Source: Sphingomonas liriopis (GTDB lineage Bacteria; Pseudomonadota; Alphaproteobacteria; Sphingomonadales; Sphingomonadaceae). From it: DNA of 32,659 nucleotides. The translations under genes were made by a program, and so were the position numbers. Location: the NCBI RefSeq assembly GCF_024211255.1, contig NZ_JAMLDY010000026.1, positions 1 through 32,659 of the forward strand, given 5' to 3'. Shown here one piece after another: positions 7,574 through 15,700 of the stretch (the first letter of the stretch is position 1; each line of letters begins with the position of its first letter). The notes below the pieces were generated by a model. It saw only the letters and a program-made list of their open reading frames with translations. It was not told the origin of the DNA and did no database searches.

Positions 7574-9556
7574 ATGGCCCAAGATCTGTTCGCGTCCGCC
7601 GCGGCGCCCGCCAACGCTTACGATGCCTCGTCGATCGAGGTGCTGGAAGGGCTCGAACCCGTTCGCCGCCGTCCCGGCATGTATGTCGGCGGCACCGACG
7701 AACGCGCGCTGCACCATCTGGCCGCCGAAGTGCTCGACAATGCGATGGACGAGGCGGTCGCCGGCCATGCGACGCGGATCGAGGTGACGCTGGAGCCGGG
7801 CAACCGCCTGACGATCACCGACAACGGCCGCGGCATCCCGGTCGATCCGCACCCCAAGTTTCCCGACAAGAGCGCGCTCGAGGTGATCCTGTCGACGCTG
7901 CATTCGGGCGGCAAGTTCGCCGGCAAGGCCTATGCGACCAGCGGCGGCCTGCACGGCGTCGGCGTGTCGGTGGTCAATGCGCTGTCGAGCGACACGCTGG
8001 TCGAGGTGGCGCGCGACCGGCAGCTCTATCGGCAGCGGTTCAGCCGCGGGCTGACGCAGGGGCCGCTGGAGCATGTCGGGTCGGCGCCCAACCGGCGCGG
8101 CACCTCGGTCGCCTTCACGCCGGATACCGAGATTTTCGGTCCCGAACTCGCGTTCAAGCCCAGGCGCCTGTACCAGCTCGCCCGATCGAAGGCGTATCTG
8201 TTCGCCGGCGTCGAGATTCGCTGGCATTGCGCGCCCGAACTGGTCGAGGGCAGCGACACGCCGGCGGAAGCGGTGTTCCAGTTTCCCGGTGGCCTCGCCG
8301 ACCATCTCAAGGAGCAGGTGGGCGCGCGCGAATGCGCGACGACCGAATTCTTCGCGGGCAATCAGGATTTTCCAAATGCGCAGGGCCGCGTCGAATGGGC
8401 GGTCGCCTGGCCGCTGTGGAGCGACGGCAGCTACAGCTGGTATTGCAACACGATCCCGACCCCCGATGGCGGTACGCACGAACAGGGGCTGCGCCAGGCG
8501 CTGGTCCGGGGCTTACGCGCCTTCGGGGACCTCATCCACCAGAAGAAGGCGAAGGACATCACGGCCGACGACGTGATGGTCGGCAGCGAGCTGATGCTCA
8601 GCGTGTTCATCCGCGAACCGCAATTCCAGAGCCAGACCAAGGATCGCCTGACCTCGCCGGAAGCGGCCGGCCTCGTCGAAAAGGCGGTGCGCGACCATTT
8701 CGACCATTGGCTCGGTCACAATATGGACCGCGGCAAGGCGCTGCTCGGCTACGTGCTCGACCGGATGGACGAACGCCTGCGCCGCAAGCAGGAGCGCGAG
8801 GTCAAGCGCAAGACCGCGACCAGCGCGCGCAAGCTGCGCCTGCCCGGCAAGCTGACCGACTGCGCCAACGACGGCAACGAGGGCACGGAGCTGTTCATCG
8901 TCGAAGGCGATTCGGCGGGCGGTTCGGCGAAACAGGCGCGCGACCGCAAGACGCAGGCGATCCTGCCGATCCGCGGCAAGATCCTCAACGTCGCATCCGC
9001 CACCAGCGCCAAGATCGTCGCCAATCAGGAGATCGCCGACCTGATCCAGGCGCTCGGCTGCGGCACGCGCAAGGACTGCGATGCCAGCCAGCTGCGCTAC
9101 GAACGCGTCGTCATCATGACCGACGCCGACGTCGACGGCGCGCATATCGCGACGCTGCTGATGACCTTCTTCTTCCAGGAGATGCCCGATCTGGTCCGGC
9201 GTGGTCACCTGTATCTGGCACAGCCGCCGCTCTACCGCCTGACCGTCGGCGCCAAGTCGCTCTACGCCCGCGACGACGCACACCGCGCCGAACTGGAGAA
9301 GACCGCGTTCAAGGGCAAGAAGGTCGAGGTCTCGCGCTTCAAGGGCCTCGGCGAGATGAACCCCGGCCAGCTTCGCGAAACCACGATGGACCCGAAGACG
9401 CGCGGCATGATCCGCATCACCCTGCCGCAGGAATATGAGGAGCGCGCCGGGGTGAAGGACCTCGTCGACCGCCTGATGGGCAACAACCCGGCACACCGCT
9501 TTGCGTTCATCCAGGAGAATGCGGCGCGGCTGGATGAAGAGGCGATCGACGCGTAA
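7574..9556 (+). CDS. parE: DNA topoisomerase IV subunit B
   Basis: A 660-residue type IIA topoisomerase ATPase subunit; with ParC it decatenates daughter chromosomes. The GHKL ATPase domain shows EVLDNAMDEA, TDNGRGIPVD, and the ATP lid GGKFAGKAYATSGGLHGVG. The transducer domain follows, then the TOPRIM domain with EGDSAGGSA (E444 to A452) and the metal-binding TDADVDGAH (D517, D519, D521), and finally the FKGLGEMNPGQLRETTMDP block. The length and the absence of the large GyrB insertion support ParE over GyrB. The ATG at 7574 gives the standard N-terminus. No terminator was seen before the next gene. Confidence 0.95.
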   Translation: MAQDLFASAAAPANAYDASSIEVLEGLEPVRRRPGMYVGGTDERALHHLAAEVLDNAMDEAVAGHATRIEVTLEPGNRLTITDNGRGIPVDPHPKFPDKSALEVILSTLHSGGKFAGKAYATSGGLHGVGVSVVNALSSDTLVEVARDRQLYRQRFSRGLTQGPLEHVGSAPNRRGTSVAFTPDTEIFGPELAFKPRRLYQLARSKAYLFAGVEIRWHCAPELVEGSDTPAEAVFQFPGGLADHLKEQVGARECATTEFFAGNQDFPNAQGRVEWAVAWPLWSDGSYSWYCNTIPTPDGGTHEQGLRQALVRGLRAFGDLIHQKKAKDITADDVMVGSELMLSVFIREPQFQSQTKDRLTSPEAAGLVEKAVRDHFDHWLGHNMDRGKALLGYVLDRMDERLRRKQEREVKRKTATSARKLRLPGKLTDCANDGNEGTELFIVEGDSAGGSAKQARDRKTQAILPIRGKILNVASATSAKIVANQEIADLIQALGCGTRKDCDASQLRYERVVIMTDADVDGAHIATLLMTFFFQEMPDLVRRGHLYLAQPPLYRLTVGAKSLYARDDAHRAELEKTAFKGKKVEVSRFKGLGEMNPGQLRETTMDPKTRGMIRITLPQEYEERAGVKDLVDRLMGNNPAHRFAFIQENAARLDEEAIDA

Positions 9557-9680
9557 GGGGTGCGAATAGGGCGCAGCCAAGTGTTTTGTCTGACGCGGCT
9601 CAACTGCGATGATGCACGACAATCTTGCGGTAATGTTGCCCATTGGCTAGCATGATCCAGATGTGACCCGGGGGTGGATA

Positions 9681-10592
9681 ATGAAGGCGATTGTATTGGC
9701 AGCAATGTTCTCGGTTACAAGCATTGCCATAGCTCAAAATACAACATCTCCCGACGCCGATATTGTCGTGACCGGCAAGAAGGCAGATCAGGCCCGGCAG
9801 GTTCGTGATTTCGTCCGGGCGCTGAACGGACTGAGTGGACCGAATCCACTTGCCAAGTTTGATCGCACGGAGCTTTGTCCCATTGCGATTGGTCTTGGCG
9901 ACGTACACGATCGCGCCATCGCTCAACGTATGCGACGGATCGCGACAGCGGCGGCGATCCCCATTGCGCCGGAAGGATGCAGGACCAACGCACTGGTGAT
10001 TTTCGCCGACGACAAGGATGCGATGATCGACGCCCTTCGCAAGGCGCATCCGGCCTATTTCCGTACCGGTATTGGATCGACGATCACTGTTCCCCGTCAG
10101 AAGGGACCCGTCACCGCCTGGCATCTGTCTGCTCGACTTGACCGTTATGGCGTGCAGATCCCCTCGGAAGGCGAGGAACCGGGGCAGTTCGTTTCTGTCC
10201 CCGACGGCGCGTCGCGCTTGGAAGCGAATGTCAGGCCGGTCTTCGTAGCGTCTGTCGTAGTGATCGAACGAAAGGCCGTCGATGGCCTGACGACGACGCA
10301 GATCGGCGACTATGCGGCTATGCGATCGTTTGCGGAAATCGATCCGGGCAGGCTGAAGCCCGGACAGGCGCCGACGATCCTGACGATCATGGATAGTTCG
10401 ATGGACAGCGAAGTGCCGATCACCATGACGCCGTGGGATCTTGGATATCTCCGCGCGCTTTACGCCGTACGGCCATTGCGTTCGGCGATGTCGCAGCGTG
10501 CCGAAATGGGCAAGAGGATCAACCATGATCTCGACGCATCGTCGCGGGGGAGCGACACCGACTCCAAAACGGACGCCGCGCAACCGCACTGA
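9681..10592 (+). CDS. Exported protein of unknown function with a TonB-box-like N-terminus
   Basis: A 303-residue protein I do not recognise. It begins with a signal peptide (MKAIVLAAMFSVTSIAIAQN) and the mature part opens with SPDADIVVTGKKADQ, which resembles the TonB-box region (EIVVTG-type) of sphingomonad TonB-dependent receptors, yet no barrel follows. There are only two cysteines, in ELCPIAIG and EGCRTNA. The C-terminal 25 residues are polar and probably disordered. The ATG at 9681 has GGTGGA close upstream; a GTG at 9663 is in frame but would spoil the signal peptide. Base composition is visibly less GC-rich than parE and argD. It may be periplasmic; function unknown. Confidence 0.75.
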   Translation: MKAIVLAAMFSVTSIAIAQNTTSPDADIVVTGKKADQARQVRDFVRALNGLSGPNPLAKFDRTELCPIAIGLGDVHDRAIAQRMRRIATAAAIPIAPEGCRTNALVIFADDKDAMIDALRKAHPAYFRTGIGSTITVPRQKGPVTAWHLSARLDRYGVQIPSEGEEPGQFVSVPDGASRLEANVRPVFVASVVVIERKAVDGLTTTQIGDYAAMRSFAEIDPGRLKPGQAPTILTIMDSSMDSEVPITMTPWDLGYLRALYAVRPLRSAMSQRAEMGKRINHDLDASSRGSDTDSKTDAAQPH

Positions 10593-10680
10593 GCGTCGCC
10601 GCCATTCCGGTGTGCTGGGACCCATCCTGGATAGGACGCAAGGTTGACGCTGCCTCCGCACAGTCGGTATTGGTTGTAAC

Positions 10681-10705
10681 GGGCGGTCTTCACGACCGCC
10701 CTTTT
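10681..10705 (+). terminator. Intrinsic terminator 20 bp ahead of argD
   Basis: GGGCGGTC (10681-10688), loop TTCAC, GACCGCCC (10694-10701), then TTTT. It probably ends transcription of the gene at 9681-10592, which stops 89 bp earlier. Because it sits only 20 bp before the argD start, argD transcripts beginning upstream would have to read through it; see findings. Confidence 0.8.
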
Positions 10706-10725
10706 CCGTTTGAAGGAGACCTCCC

Positions 10726-11922
10726 GTGACCATTACGCCACTCATGCCCGTCTATCCGCGGTGCGGGGTGCGTCCGGTGCGAGGCGAGGGGTGCTATCTC
10801 ATCGGCGAGGACGGCGGCCGCTATCTCGACATGGCGGCGGGGATCGCGGTGAATGCGCTCGGCCACGGCCATCCGCATCTCGTGAAGACGATCGCCGAAC
10901 AGGCGGCGACGCTGATGCACGTCAGCAACCTGTACGGCAGCCCGCAGGGGGAGGCGCTGGCGGAACGGATCGTCGCCAACAGCTTCGCCGACACGGTATT
11001 CTTCACCAATTCGGGGACCGAGGCGGTCGAATGCGCGATCAAGACCGCGCGGCGGTTCCATTATGCCGCCGGCAATCCTCAGCGGACCAAGATCATCACC
11101 TTCAACAACGCCTTCCACGGGCGGACGATGGGGGCGATCTCGGCGACCAACCAGCCCAAGATGCGCGACGGCTTCGAGCCGCTGCTGCCGGGCTTCGCCT
11201 ATGCGCCGTTCAACGATCTCGATGCCGCGCTGGCGCTGATCGACGATAGCACCGCGGGCTTCATGGTCGAGACGATCCAGGGCGAGGGCGGCGTGTCGGT
11301 CGGCACGCCGGAGTTCGTCGCCGGCCTGCGCAAGGCGTGCGACGAGCATGGCCTGCTGCTGATCCTCGACGAGGTGCAGTGCGGCTACGGGCGCACCGGC
11401 AAGATGTGGGCGTACGAGCATTACGGGATCGAGCCCGATATCATGGCGGTCGCCAAGGGGATCGGCGCCGGCTTCCCGCTCGGTGCCTGCCTCGCTACCG
11501 AGCGCGCGGCGTCGGGCATGGTGATCGGCACGCACGGATCGACCTATGGCGGCAATCCGCTGGCGATGGCGGCGGGGCAGGCGGTGCTCGACGTGATGCT
11601 GGCGGACGGTTTCCTGGCGAACGTCGAGGCGATGGGCGAGCGGTTGCGCGGCGCCCTCGAGCAAATGATCCCCAACCACGATCATGTGTTCGAGAGCGTG
11701 CGTGGGCGTGGGCTGATGCTCGGCCTCAAGCTCAAGGCCGGGGTCGAGCCGCGCGAGTTCGTCGCGCATGCCCGCGACAACCACGGGCTGCTGCTGGTCG
11801 CGGCGGGCGAGAACGTCGTGCGCATCCTGCCGCCGCTGGTGATCGAGGATAGTCACGTCGCCGAATGTATCGACAAGCTGAGCGCGGCGGCGCGGGTGTT
11901 CGTGCCGGCGAGCGACGACTGA
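10726..11922 (+). CDS. argD: Acetylornithine aminotransferase
   Basis: A 398-residue class III PLP aminotransferase that converts N-acetylglutamate semialdehyde to N-acetylornithine in arginine synthesis (and often the matching step of lysine synthesis). Family blocks include YLDMAAGIAVNALGHGHPHL, FFTNSGTEAVECAIKTAR, FHGRTMGAISATNQPK, LILDEVQCGYGRTGK and the Schiff-base lysine K244 in VAKGIGAGFPLG, then HGSTYGGNPLA. The start is GTG with GAAGGAG upstream. argF follows on the same strand, the usual alphaproteobacterial argDF order, but with a 213-bp gap filled with repeats. Confidence 0.95.
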   Translation: MTITPLMPVYPRCGVRPVRGEGCYLIGEDGGRYLDMAAGIAVNALGHGHPHLVKTIAEQAATLMHVSNLYGSPQGEALAERIVANSFADTVFFTNSGTEAVECAIKTARRFHYAAGNPQRTKIITFNNAFHGRTMGAISATNQPKMRDGFEPLLPGFAYAPFNDLDAALALIDDSTAGFMVETIQGEGGVSVGTPEFVAGLRKACDEHGLLLILDEVQCGYGRTGKMWAYEHYGIEPDIMAVAKGIGAGFPLGACLATERAASGMVIGTHGSTYGGNPLAMAAGQAVLDVMLADGFLANVEAMGERLRGALEQMIPNHDHVFESVRGRGLMLGLKLKAGVEPREFVAHARDNHGLLLVAAGENVVRILPPLVIEDSHVAECIDKLSAAARVFVPASDD

Positions 11923-11935
11923 CGCCAATCTCCCT

Positions 11936-12120
11936 CTCCCCCCGGGAGAGGAGCTTAGGGTGAACAGTGCCCCGCACTGTTCAGGACATGCCGGGGGCAT
12001 GTCCGACCCGAAACTGGGCCCGCGCCGAAGGCGTGGGAAGGGTGAGGGCGACCTCGCGACGGACATCGTCCTCACCCTTCCGCTGCTGCGCAGCTCCCTC
12101 CCTCTCCCGGAGGGAGAGGG
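11936..12120. repeat. Cluster of palindromes between argD and argF
   Basis: Several hairpins stand in series: GAACAGTGC/GCACTGTTC (11962-11982), GACATGCC/GGCATGTC (11985-12003), a wide pair GGAAGGGTGAGG (12036-12047) with CCTCACCCTTCC (12070-12081), and CCCTCTCCC/GGGAGAGGG (12100-12120). A CTCCCTCTCCC-type arm also occurs at the left edge near 11930-11950. Repeats of this kind (CCCTCTCC...GGAGAGGG) are common between genes in alphaproteobacteria. ACTGTTCAGG at 11976-11985 is also found at 24-33. No protein is encoded here. Confidence 0.75.
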
Positions 12121-12135
12121 AAAGAAGGAATTACG

Positions 12136-13053
12136 ATGCGCCATTTCCTGAATCTCACCGATGCCGGCGCCGATGGCGTCGCCGCGATGCTCGCCGATGC
12201 GATCGACCGCAAGGCGGCGCGCAAGGGCTTTCCGAGAGGCCGCGTCGATGCCGATGCGCCGCTCGCCGGGCATGTGCTGGCGATGATCTTCGAGAAGAAC
12301 TCGACGCGCACGCGGGTCAGCTTCGACATGGCGATCCGCCAGCTGGGTGGCACCTCGATCGTGATGGATGCGGGCTCGATGCAGCTCGGCCGCGGCGAGA
12401 GCATCGCCGATACGGCGCGCGTGCTGTCGGGTTACGTCGATGCGATCATGATCCGCACCGACGATCACGCCAAGGTGGTCGACATGGCGCGCCATGCGAC
12501 CGTCCCGGTCATCAACGGCCTGACCGATTATTCGCACCCCTGCCAGATCATGGCGGACCTGCAGACGATCATCGAGGACGGCAAGGCGCTGCCCGGGCTC
12601 AAGGTCGCGTGGCTGGGGGACGGCAACAACGTGCTCGCTTCGCTGATGGAGGCGGCCGGGCTGATGCAGTTCGACGTCGTTGCCGCCTGCCCGCAGGGGT
12701 TCGCGCCGCCGGAAGAGGATATCGCGCTGGGGCAGGGCCGCGCGCGCGTCGTCGCCAGTCCGCAGGAGGCGGTCGAGGGCGCGGACGTCATCGTCACCGA
12801 CACCTGGATCTCGATGGGGCAGGCGCATGCCGACACCAAGCTCGCCGCGATGATGCCCTATCAGGTCGACGAGGCGCTGATGGCGGGCGCCAAGCCCGAT
12901 GCACGCTTCCTCCACTGTCTGCCCGCGCATCGCGGCGAGGAGGTGGTCGACGCGGTGATCGATGGCCCGCAGTCGCTGATCTGGCAGGAGGCGGAGAACC
13001 GGCTCCATGTGCAGAAGGCGGTGTTGCGCTGGGTGTTCGGGCAGATCGGCTGA
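12136..13053 (+). CDS. argF: Ornithine carbamoyltransferase
   Basis: A 305-residue transcarbamylase that makes citrulline from ornithine and carbamoyl phosphate. The carbamoyl-phosphate loop STRTR begins at S56, HPCQ is at 134-137, and the ornithine-binding [11 protein letters not shown] begins at H260. [10 protein letters not shown] matches the family's D-x-W-x-SMG segment. Length and architecture are normal. ATG start with AAGGA upstream. It is the second gene of the argD-argF pair and is followed by a short palindrome and hslO. Confidence 0.96.
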   Translation: MRHFLNLTDAGADGVAAMLADAIDRKAARKGFPRGRVDADAPLAGHVLAMIFEKNSTRTRVSFDMAIRQLGGTSIVMDAGSMQLGRGESIADTARVLSGYVDAIMIRTDDHAKVVDMARHATVPVINGLTDYSHPCQIMADLQTIIEDGKALPGLKVAWLGDGNNVLASLMEAAGLMQFDVVAACPQGFAPPEEDIALGQGRARVVASPQEAVEGADVIVTDTWISMGQAHADTKLAAMMPYQVDEALMAGAKPDARFLHCLPAHRGEEVVDAVIDGPQSLIWQEAENRLHVQKAVLRWVFGQIG

Positions 13054-13060
13054 CCACATT

Positions 13061-13086
13061 GTCATCCCGGCGTTCGCCGGGATGAC
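13061..13086. repeat. GTCATCCCGGCG palindrome
   Basis: GTCATCCCGGCG (13061-13072), TT, CGCCGGGATGAC (13075-13086) form a perfect 12-bp inverted repeat just after the argF stop. This is a very common intergenic REP-like sequence in alphaproteobacteria and may help to end or protect the argF transcript. Confidence 0.85.
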
Positions 13087-13146
13087 GAAGGGAAGGTGTG
13101 GCACCCCAAACTTGACCCCCACCACCTCCGATCCCATTTCCCGCAC

Positions 13147-14058
13147 ATGCAACAATCCACCACCGACCTCGATCGCGCGCTCGGCTTCGCGATCCCCTCC
13201 CGCTCGGCGCGCGGGCGTGTCGTGCGGCTCGGGCCGGCGCTCGACCGGGTGCTTGCCGCGCATGCCTATCCGCCGGCGATCGAGGCGCTGCTTGCCGAGG
13301 CGTTGACGCTCGCCGCGCTGATCGGTTCGACGCTGAAGGACCCGACCGGCCAGCTCACCATGCAGACGCGCACCGAGAACGGCGTCGTTCAGCTGCTCGT
13401 CTGCGATTATCGCGGCGGCGAGGTGCGCGGATACATCGATTACGATGCCGACAGGCTCGCCGCGGCGCCCGAACAGCCGACCTTGTTCGCATTGTTCGGC
13501 CAAGGCTATCTCGCCATCACCTTCGACCTCGCGACCACCGGCGAACGCTATCAGGGCATCGTGCCGCTCGACGGCGAGACGCTGTCGGAGGCGGCGCAGA
13601 CCTATTTCGTCCAGTCGGAACAGATCCCCAGCCTCGTCCGTGTTGGCATCGCCCGCGACGGCGAGGGGCATACCATCGCCGGCGGCCTGTTCCTCCAGCA
13701 TCTGCCCGAGGGCGAGGTCGGGCGCGAACGGCTGCACACGCGGCTCGACCATCCCGAATGGGAGCATGTTGCCGCATTGGGCAGCACGATGGGCGCCGAT
13801 GAACTCGCCGACCCGGCGCTGCCGCTCGAGACGCTGGTCTGGCGGCTGTTCAACGAGGAGCCCGACGTGCGCGTCCTCGCCTCGACGCCGCTGTCGCGCG
13901 GCTGCCGCTGCACCGGCGACTATATCGCCAGCGTCCTGTCCAAATTCTCGGTCGAGGAACGGCGCGAGATGGCGGACGAGGACGGGTTCATCCAGGTCGA
14001 CTGCGCCTTTTGCGCGACCAAATTCCCGGTCCCGGCGGAGGCCGATCCGGTCGCCTGA
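13147..14058 (+). CDS. hslO: Hsp33 redox-regulated chaperone
   Basis: A 303-residue Hsp33. The holdase is kept inactive by zinc on four C-terminal cysteines and is activated by oxidation plus unfolding. The cysteines are present as CxC (C253, C255 in RGCRCTGDY) and CxxC (C286, C289 in CAFCATKF). N-terminal family signatures include the LLAEALTLAALIGSTLKDPT region, LLVCDYRGGEVRGYIDYD and AITFDLATTGERYQGIVPL. I take ATG 13147 (MQQSTTDLD) as start because the longer open frame from 13096 begins next to the palindrome and adds residues unlike the family. It is 93 bp after argF. Confidence 0.93.
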   Translation: MQQSTTDLDRALGFAIPSRSARGRVVRLGPALDRVLAAHAYPPAIEALLAEALTLAALIGSTLKDPTGQLTMQTRTENGVVQLLVCDYRGGEVRGYIDYDADRLAAAPEQPTLFALFGQGYLAITFDLATTGERYQGIVPLDGETLSEAAQTYFVQSEQIPSLVRVGIARDGEGHTIAGGLFLQHLPEGEVGRERLHTRLDHPEWEHVAALGSTMGADELADPALPLETLVWRLFNEEPDVRVLASTPLSRGCRCTGDYIASVLSKFSVEERREMADEDGFIQVDCAFCATKFPVPAEADPVA

Positions 14059-14070
14059 TCGCGGGCGCGC

Positions 14071-14092
14071 TTAAACGGATGTTAACCGATTC
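14071..14092 (+). promoter_or_regulatory. Candidate CtrA box with adjacent GANTC site
   Basis: TTAA (14071-14074), seven bases, TTAACC (14082-14087) matches the full CtrA consensus TTAA-N7-TTAAC. GATTC at 14088-14092 is a GANTC site, the target of CcrM methylation to which GcrA promoters respond. The box lies 13 bp after the hslO stop and about 160 bp before queC. Direct evidence is the motif match only; the regulatory reading is inferred from alphaproteobacterial cell-cycle biology. Confidence 0.5.
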
Positions 14093-14104
14093 CCCGGTAG
14101 ACCG

Positions 14105-14202
14105 GCCATGTGGTCGTCCTTGGACGTGGCACGCTTTTCTCCCAAAAGAGCGGGTTCGCTCTCTCCTTCAAAGGGTCGCCTCATCCGCGACCCTTTTCTT
14201 TT
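14105..14202 (+). ncRNA. Candidate small RNA (or terminated leader) upstream of queC
   Basis: The segment has the build of a bacterial trans-acting small RNA. A hairpin CTTTT/AAAAG (14134-14148) presents CTCCC in its loop, a second hairpin GAGCG/CGCTC (14148-14161) follows, then an open CTCTCTCCTT stretch (14159-14168) and a strong intrinsic terminator (14171-14202). CTCCC and TCTCCTT are complementary to Shine-Dalgarno sequences, as in several known alphaproteobacterial sRNAs. A promoter-type CtrA box lies just upstream. The 5' end is estimated. The alternative is a leader controlling queC by termination. No family assigned. Confidence 0.4.
14171..14202 (+). terminator. Intrinsic terminator between hslO and queC
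   Basis: AAGGGTCGC (14171-14179) pairs perfectly with GCGACCCTT (14187-14195) across CTCATCC, followed by TTCTTTT. It is the best terminator in the region and sits 30 bp before the queC ATG. Confidence 0.85.
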
Positions 14203-14232
14203 GCGCGGCAGGGGTCTAGCGGCGCGGGGATC

Positions 14233-14931
14233 ATGACCACCCAACCCCTGGCTGTCGTGCTCGTTTCCGGCGGGCTCGATTCGATGATCTCCGCCGCCAG
14301 CGCGCGCGAAGCGGGCTATCGCCTGCTCGCGCTGTCGATCGACTACAACCAGCGCCACCGCGTCGAGCTCGCCGCGGCGCGCCGGATCGCCATCACGCTC
14401 GGTGCCGAGCGGCATATCGTCCTGCCGCTCGATCTGTCGGCGTTCGGCGGATCGGCGCTGACCGACGATATCGCGGTGCCCAAGGACGGCGTCGGCACCG
14501 AGGACGGCGGCGGCATTCCCGTCACCTACGTGCCCGCGCGCAACACGATCTTCCTCAGCCTCGCGCTCGGCTGGGCGGAGGCGGCGGGCGCGCGCGACCT
14601 GTTCATCGGCGTCAACGCGCTCGATTATTCGGGCTATCCCGATTGCCGGCCCGAGTTCATCGCGGCGTTCGAGGGGCTGGCGGAGATCGCCACCAAGGCG
14701 GGCGTCGAGGGCGAACCGTTCAAGATCCACGCGCCGCTCCAGCACATGACCAAGGCGGACATCGTCCGCGAGGGCACGCGGCTTGGCGTCGACATGGGGC
14801 TGAGCTGGTCGTGCTACGATCCCGCACCCGGCGGCGTGCATTGCGGGACGTGCGACAGCTGCCGCCTGCGCTCCAAGGGCTTCGAGGAAGCGGGCATCGC
14901 CGATCCGACGGTCTACGCCGTCCGCCCGTGA
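14233..14931 (+). CDS. queC: 7-cyano-7-deazaguanine synthase
   Basis: A 232-residue QueC that converts 7-carboxy-7-deazaguanine to preQ0 with ATP and ammonia, on the path to queuosine in tRNA. The PP-loop SGGLDS is at 12-17; later come [19 protein letters not shown] and [17 protein letters not shown]. The zinc cysteines are C194, C204, C207 and C210 (HCGTCDSC). ATG at 14233 with GGGG just upstream; the open frame continues 5' through the terminator region but that part is not protein-like. Its stop overlaps the GTG of queE by 4 nt, so the two pathway genes are translationally coupled. Confidence 0.95.
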   Translation: MTTQPLAVVLVSGGLDSMISAASAREAGYRLLALSIDYNQRHRVELAAARRIAITLGAERHIVLPLDLSAFGGSALTDDIAVPKDGVGTEDGGGIPVTYVPARNTIFLSLALGWAEAAGARDLFIGVNALDYSGYPDCRPEFIAAFEGLAEIATKAGVEGEPFKIHAPLQHMTKADIVREGTRLGVDMGLSWSCYDPAPGGVHCGTCDSCRLRSKGFEEAGIADPTVYAVRP

Positions 14932-15560
14932 GCTACGCGGTCAAGGAGATGTTCCTCACCCTGCAGGGCGAGGGCGTCAACGCCGGGCGGCGCGCGGTGT
15001 TCGTGCGCTTCGCCGGCTGCAATCTGTGGAGCGGGCGCGAACAGGATCGCGCCGCCGCGGTCTGCCGGTTCTGCGACACCGATTTCGTCGGCGCCGATGG
15101 CCTGGGCGGCGGCAAGTTCGCCGATGCCGCGGCGCTGGTCGCGGCGGTCGAAGGCTTCTGGGGGGAGGGGACGAGCGACCGCTTCGTCGTGCTCACCGGC
15201 GGCGAGCCGATGCTGCAGGTCGACGATGCCTTGGTCGATGCGCTGCATGCCGCGGGTTTCCGCATCGCGATCGAGAGCAACGGCACGCTCGCGGTGCATC
15301 CCGGTATCGACTGGGTGTGCATCAGTCCCAAGGCAGGCAGCGTCGTCGTGCAGCGATCGGGCGACGAACTGAAGCTGGTCTGGCCGCAGGCGGGGACGGA
15401 TATCGATGACGTCGAACGCTGGGATTTCGCGCATCGCCTGTTGCAGCCGATGGACGATGCGGCGGGGCCTGCGAACGTCGAGGCGGCGATCGCGGTGGTG
15501 ATGGACCGACCGTGGTGGCGGCTGTCGTTGCAGACGCACAAGCTGCTGGGGTTGCGGTAA
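14928..15560 (+). CDS. queE: 7-carboxy-7-deazaguanine synthase, Cx14CxxC type
   Basis: A 210-residue radical SAM enzyme that rearranges 6-carboxytetrahydropterin to 7-carboxy-7-deazaguanine. The 4Fe-4S cysteines are C31, C46 and C49, i.e. CX14CX2C instead of the usual CX3CX2C; this enlarged cluster loop is an established variant of QueE. Also seen are [20 protein letters not shown] at the N-terminus, LTGGEPMLQ (GGE motif), IESNGTLAV and CISPKAG. GTG start overlapping queC. queD and queF are not in the window. Confidence 0.93.
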   Translation: MSYAVKEMFLTLQGEGVNAGRRAVFVRFAGCNLWSGREQDRAAAVCRFCDTDFVGADGLGGGKFADAAALVAAVEGFWGEGTSDRFVVLTGGEPMLQVDDALVDALHAAGFRIAIESNGTLAVHPGIDWVCISPKAGSVVVQRSGDELKLVWPQAGTDIDDVERWDFAHRLLQPMDDAAGPANVEAAIAVVMDRPWWRLSLQTHKLLGLR

Positions 15561-15564
15561 CCTC

Positions 15565-15699
15565 AAATCCTCCCCGCTCGCGGGGAGAGGGACCGTTCGC
15601 GCAGCGAATGGTGGAGGGGGTTCTCCGCGAGCGCGTCGCCTGTTGAAGCCCCCTCCGTCACCGCTACGCGGCGCCACCTCCCCGTGTCGGGGAGGATTT
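15565..15699. repeat. 135-bp palindromic element (AAATCCTCCCC termini)
   Basis: AAATCCTCCCC (15565-15575) and its reverse complement GGGGAGGATTT (15689-15699) bound the element. Inside, CCCGCTCGCGGGG, GGAGGGGG/CCCCCTCC (about 15612-15656) and other short palindromes suggest a branched fold. MITE-like elements of this form are frequent between genes in sphingomonads and related groups. It separates the convergent queE and the secreted protein gene. Confidence 0.8.
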
Positions 15700-15700
15700 G

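Noticed and set aside
10690..13767. A 1025-codon open frame on the minus strand opposite argD, argF and hslO
   Set aside because: It is an Arg/His-rich shadow typical of high-GC DNA; the opposite strand holds three well-supported genes.
14059..14232. preQ1 riboswitch upstream of queC
   Set aside because: I could not find the A-rich tail or the short H-type pseudoknot of preQ1-I, nor a preQ1-II layout. The region fits an sRNA or terminated leader better.
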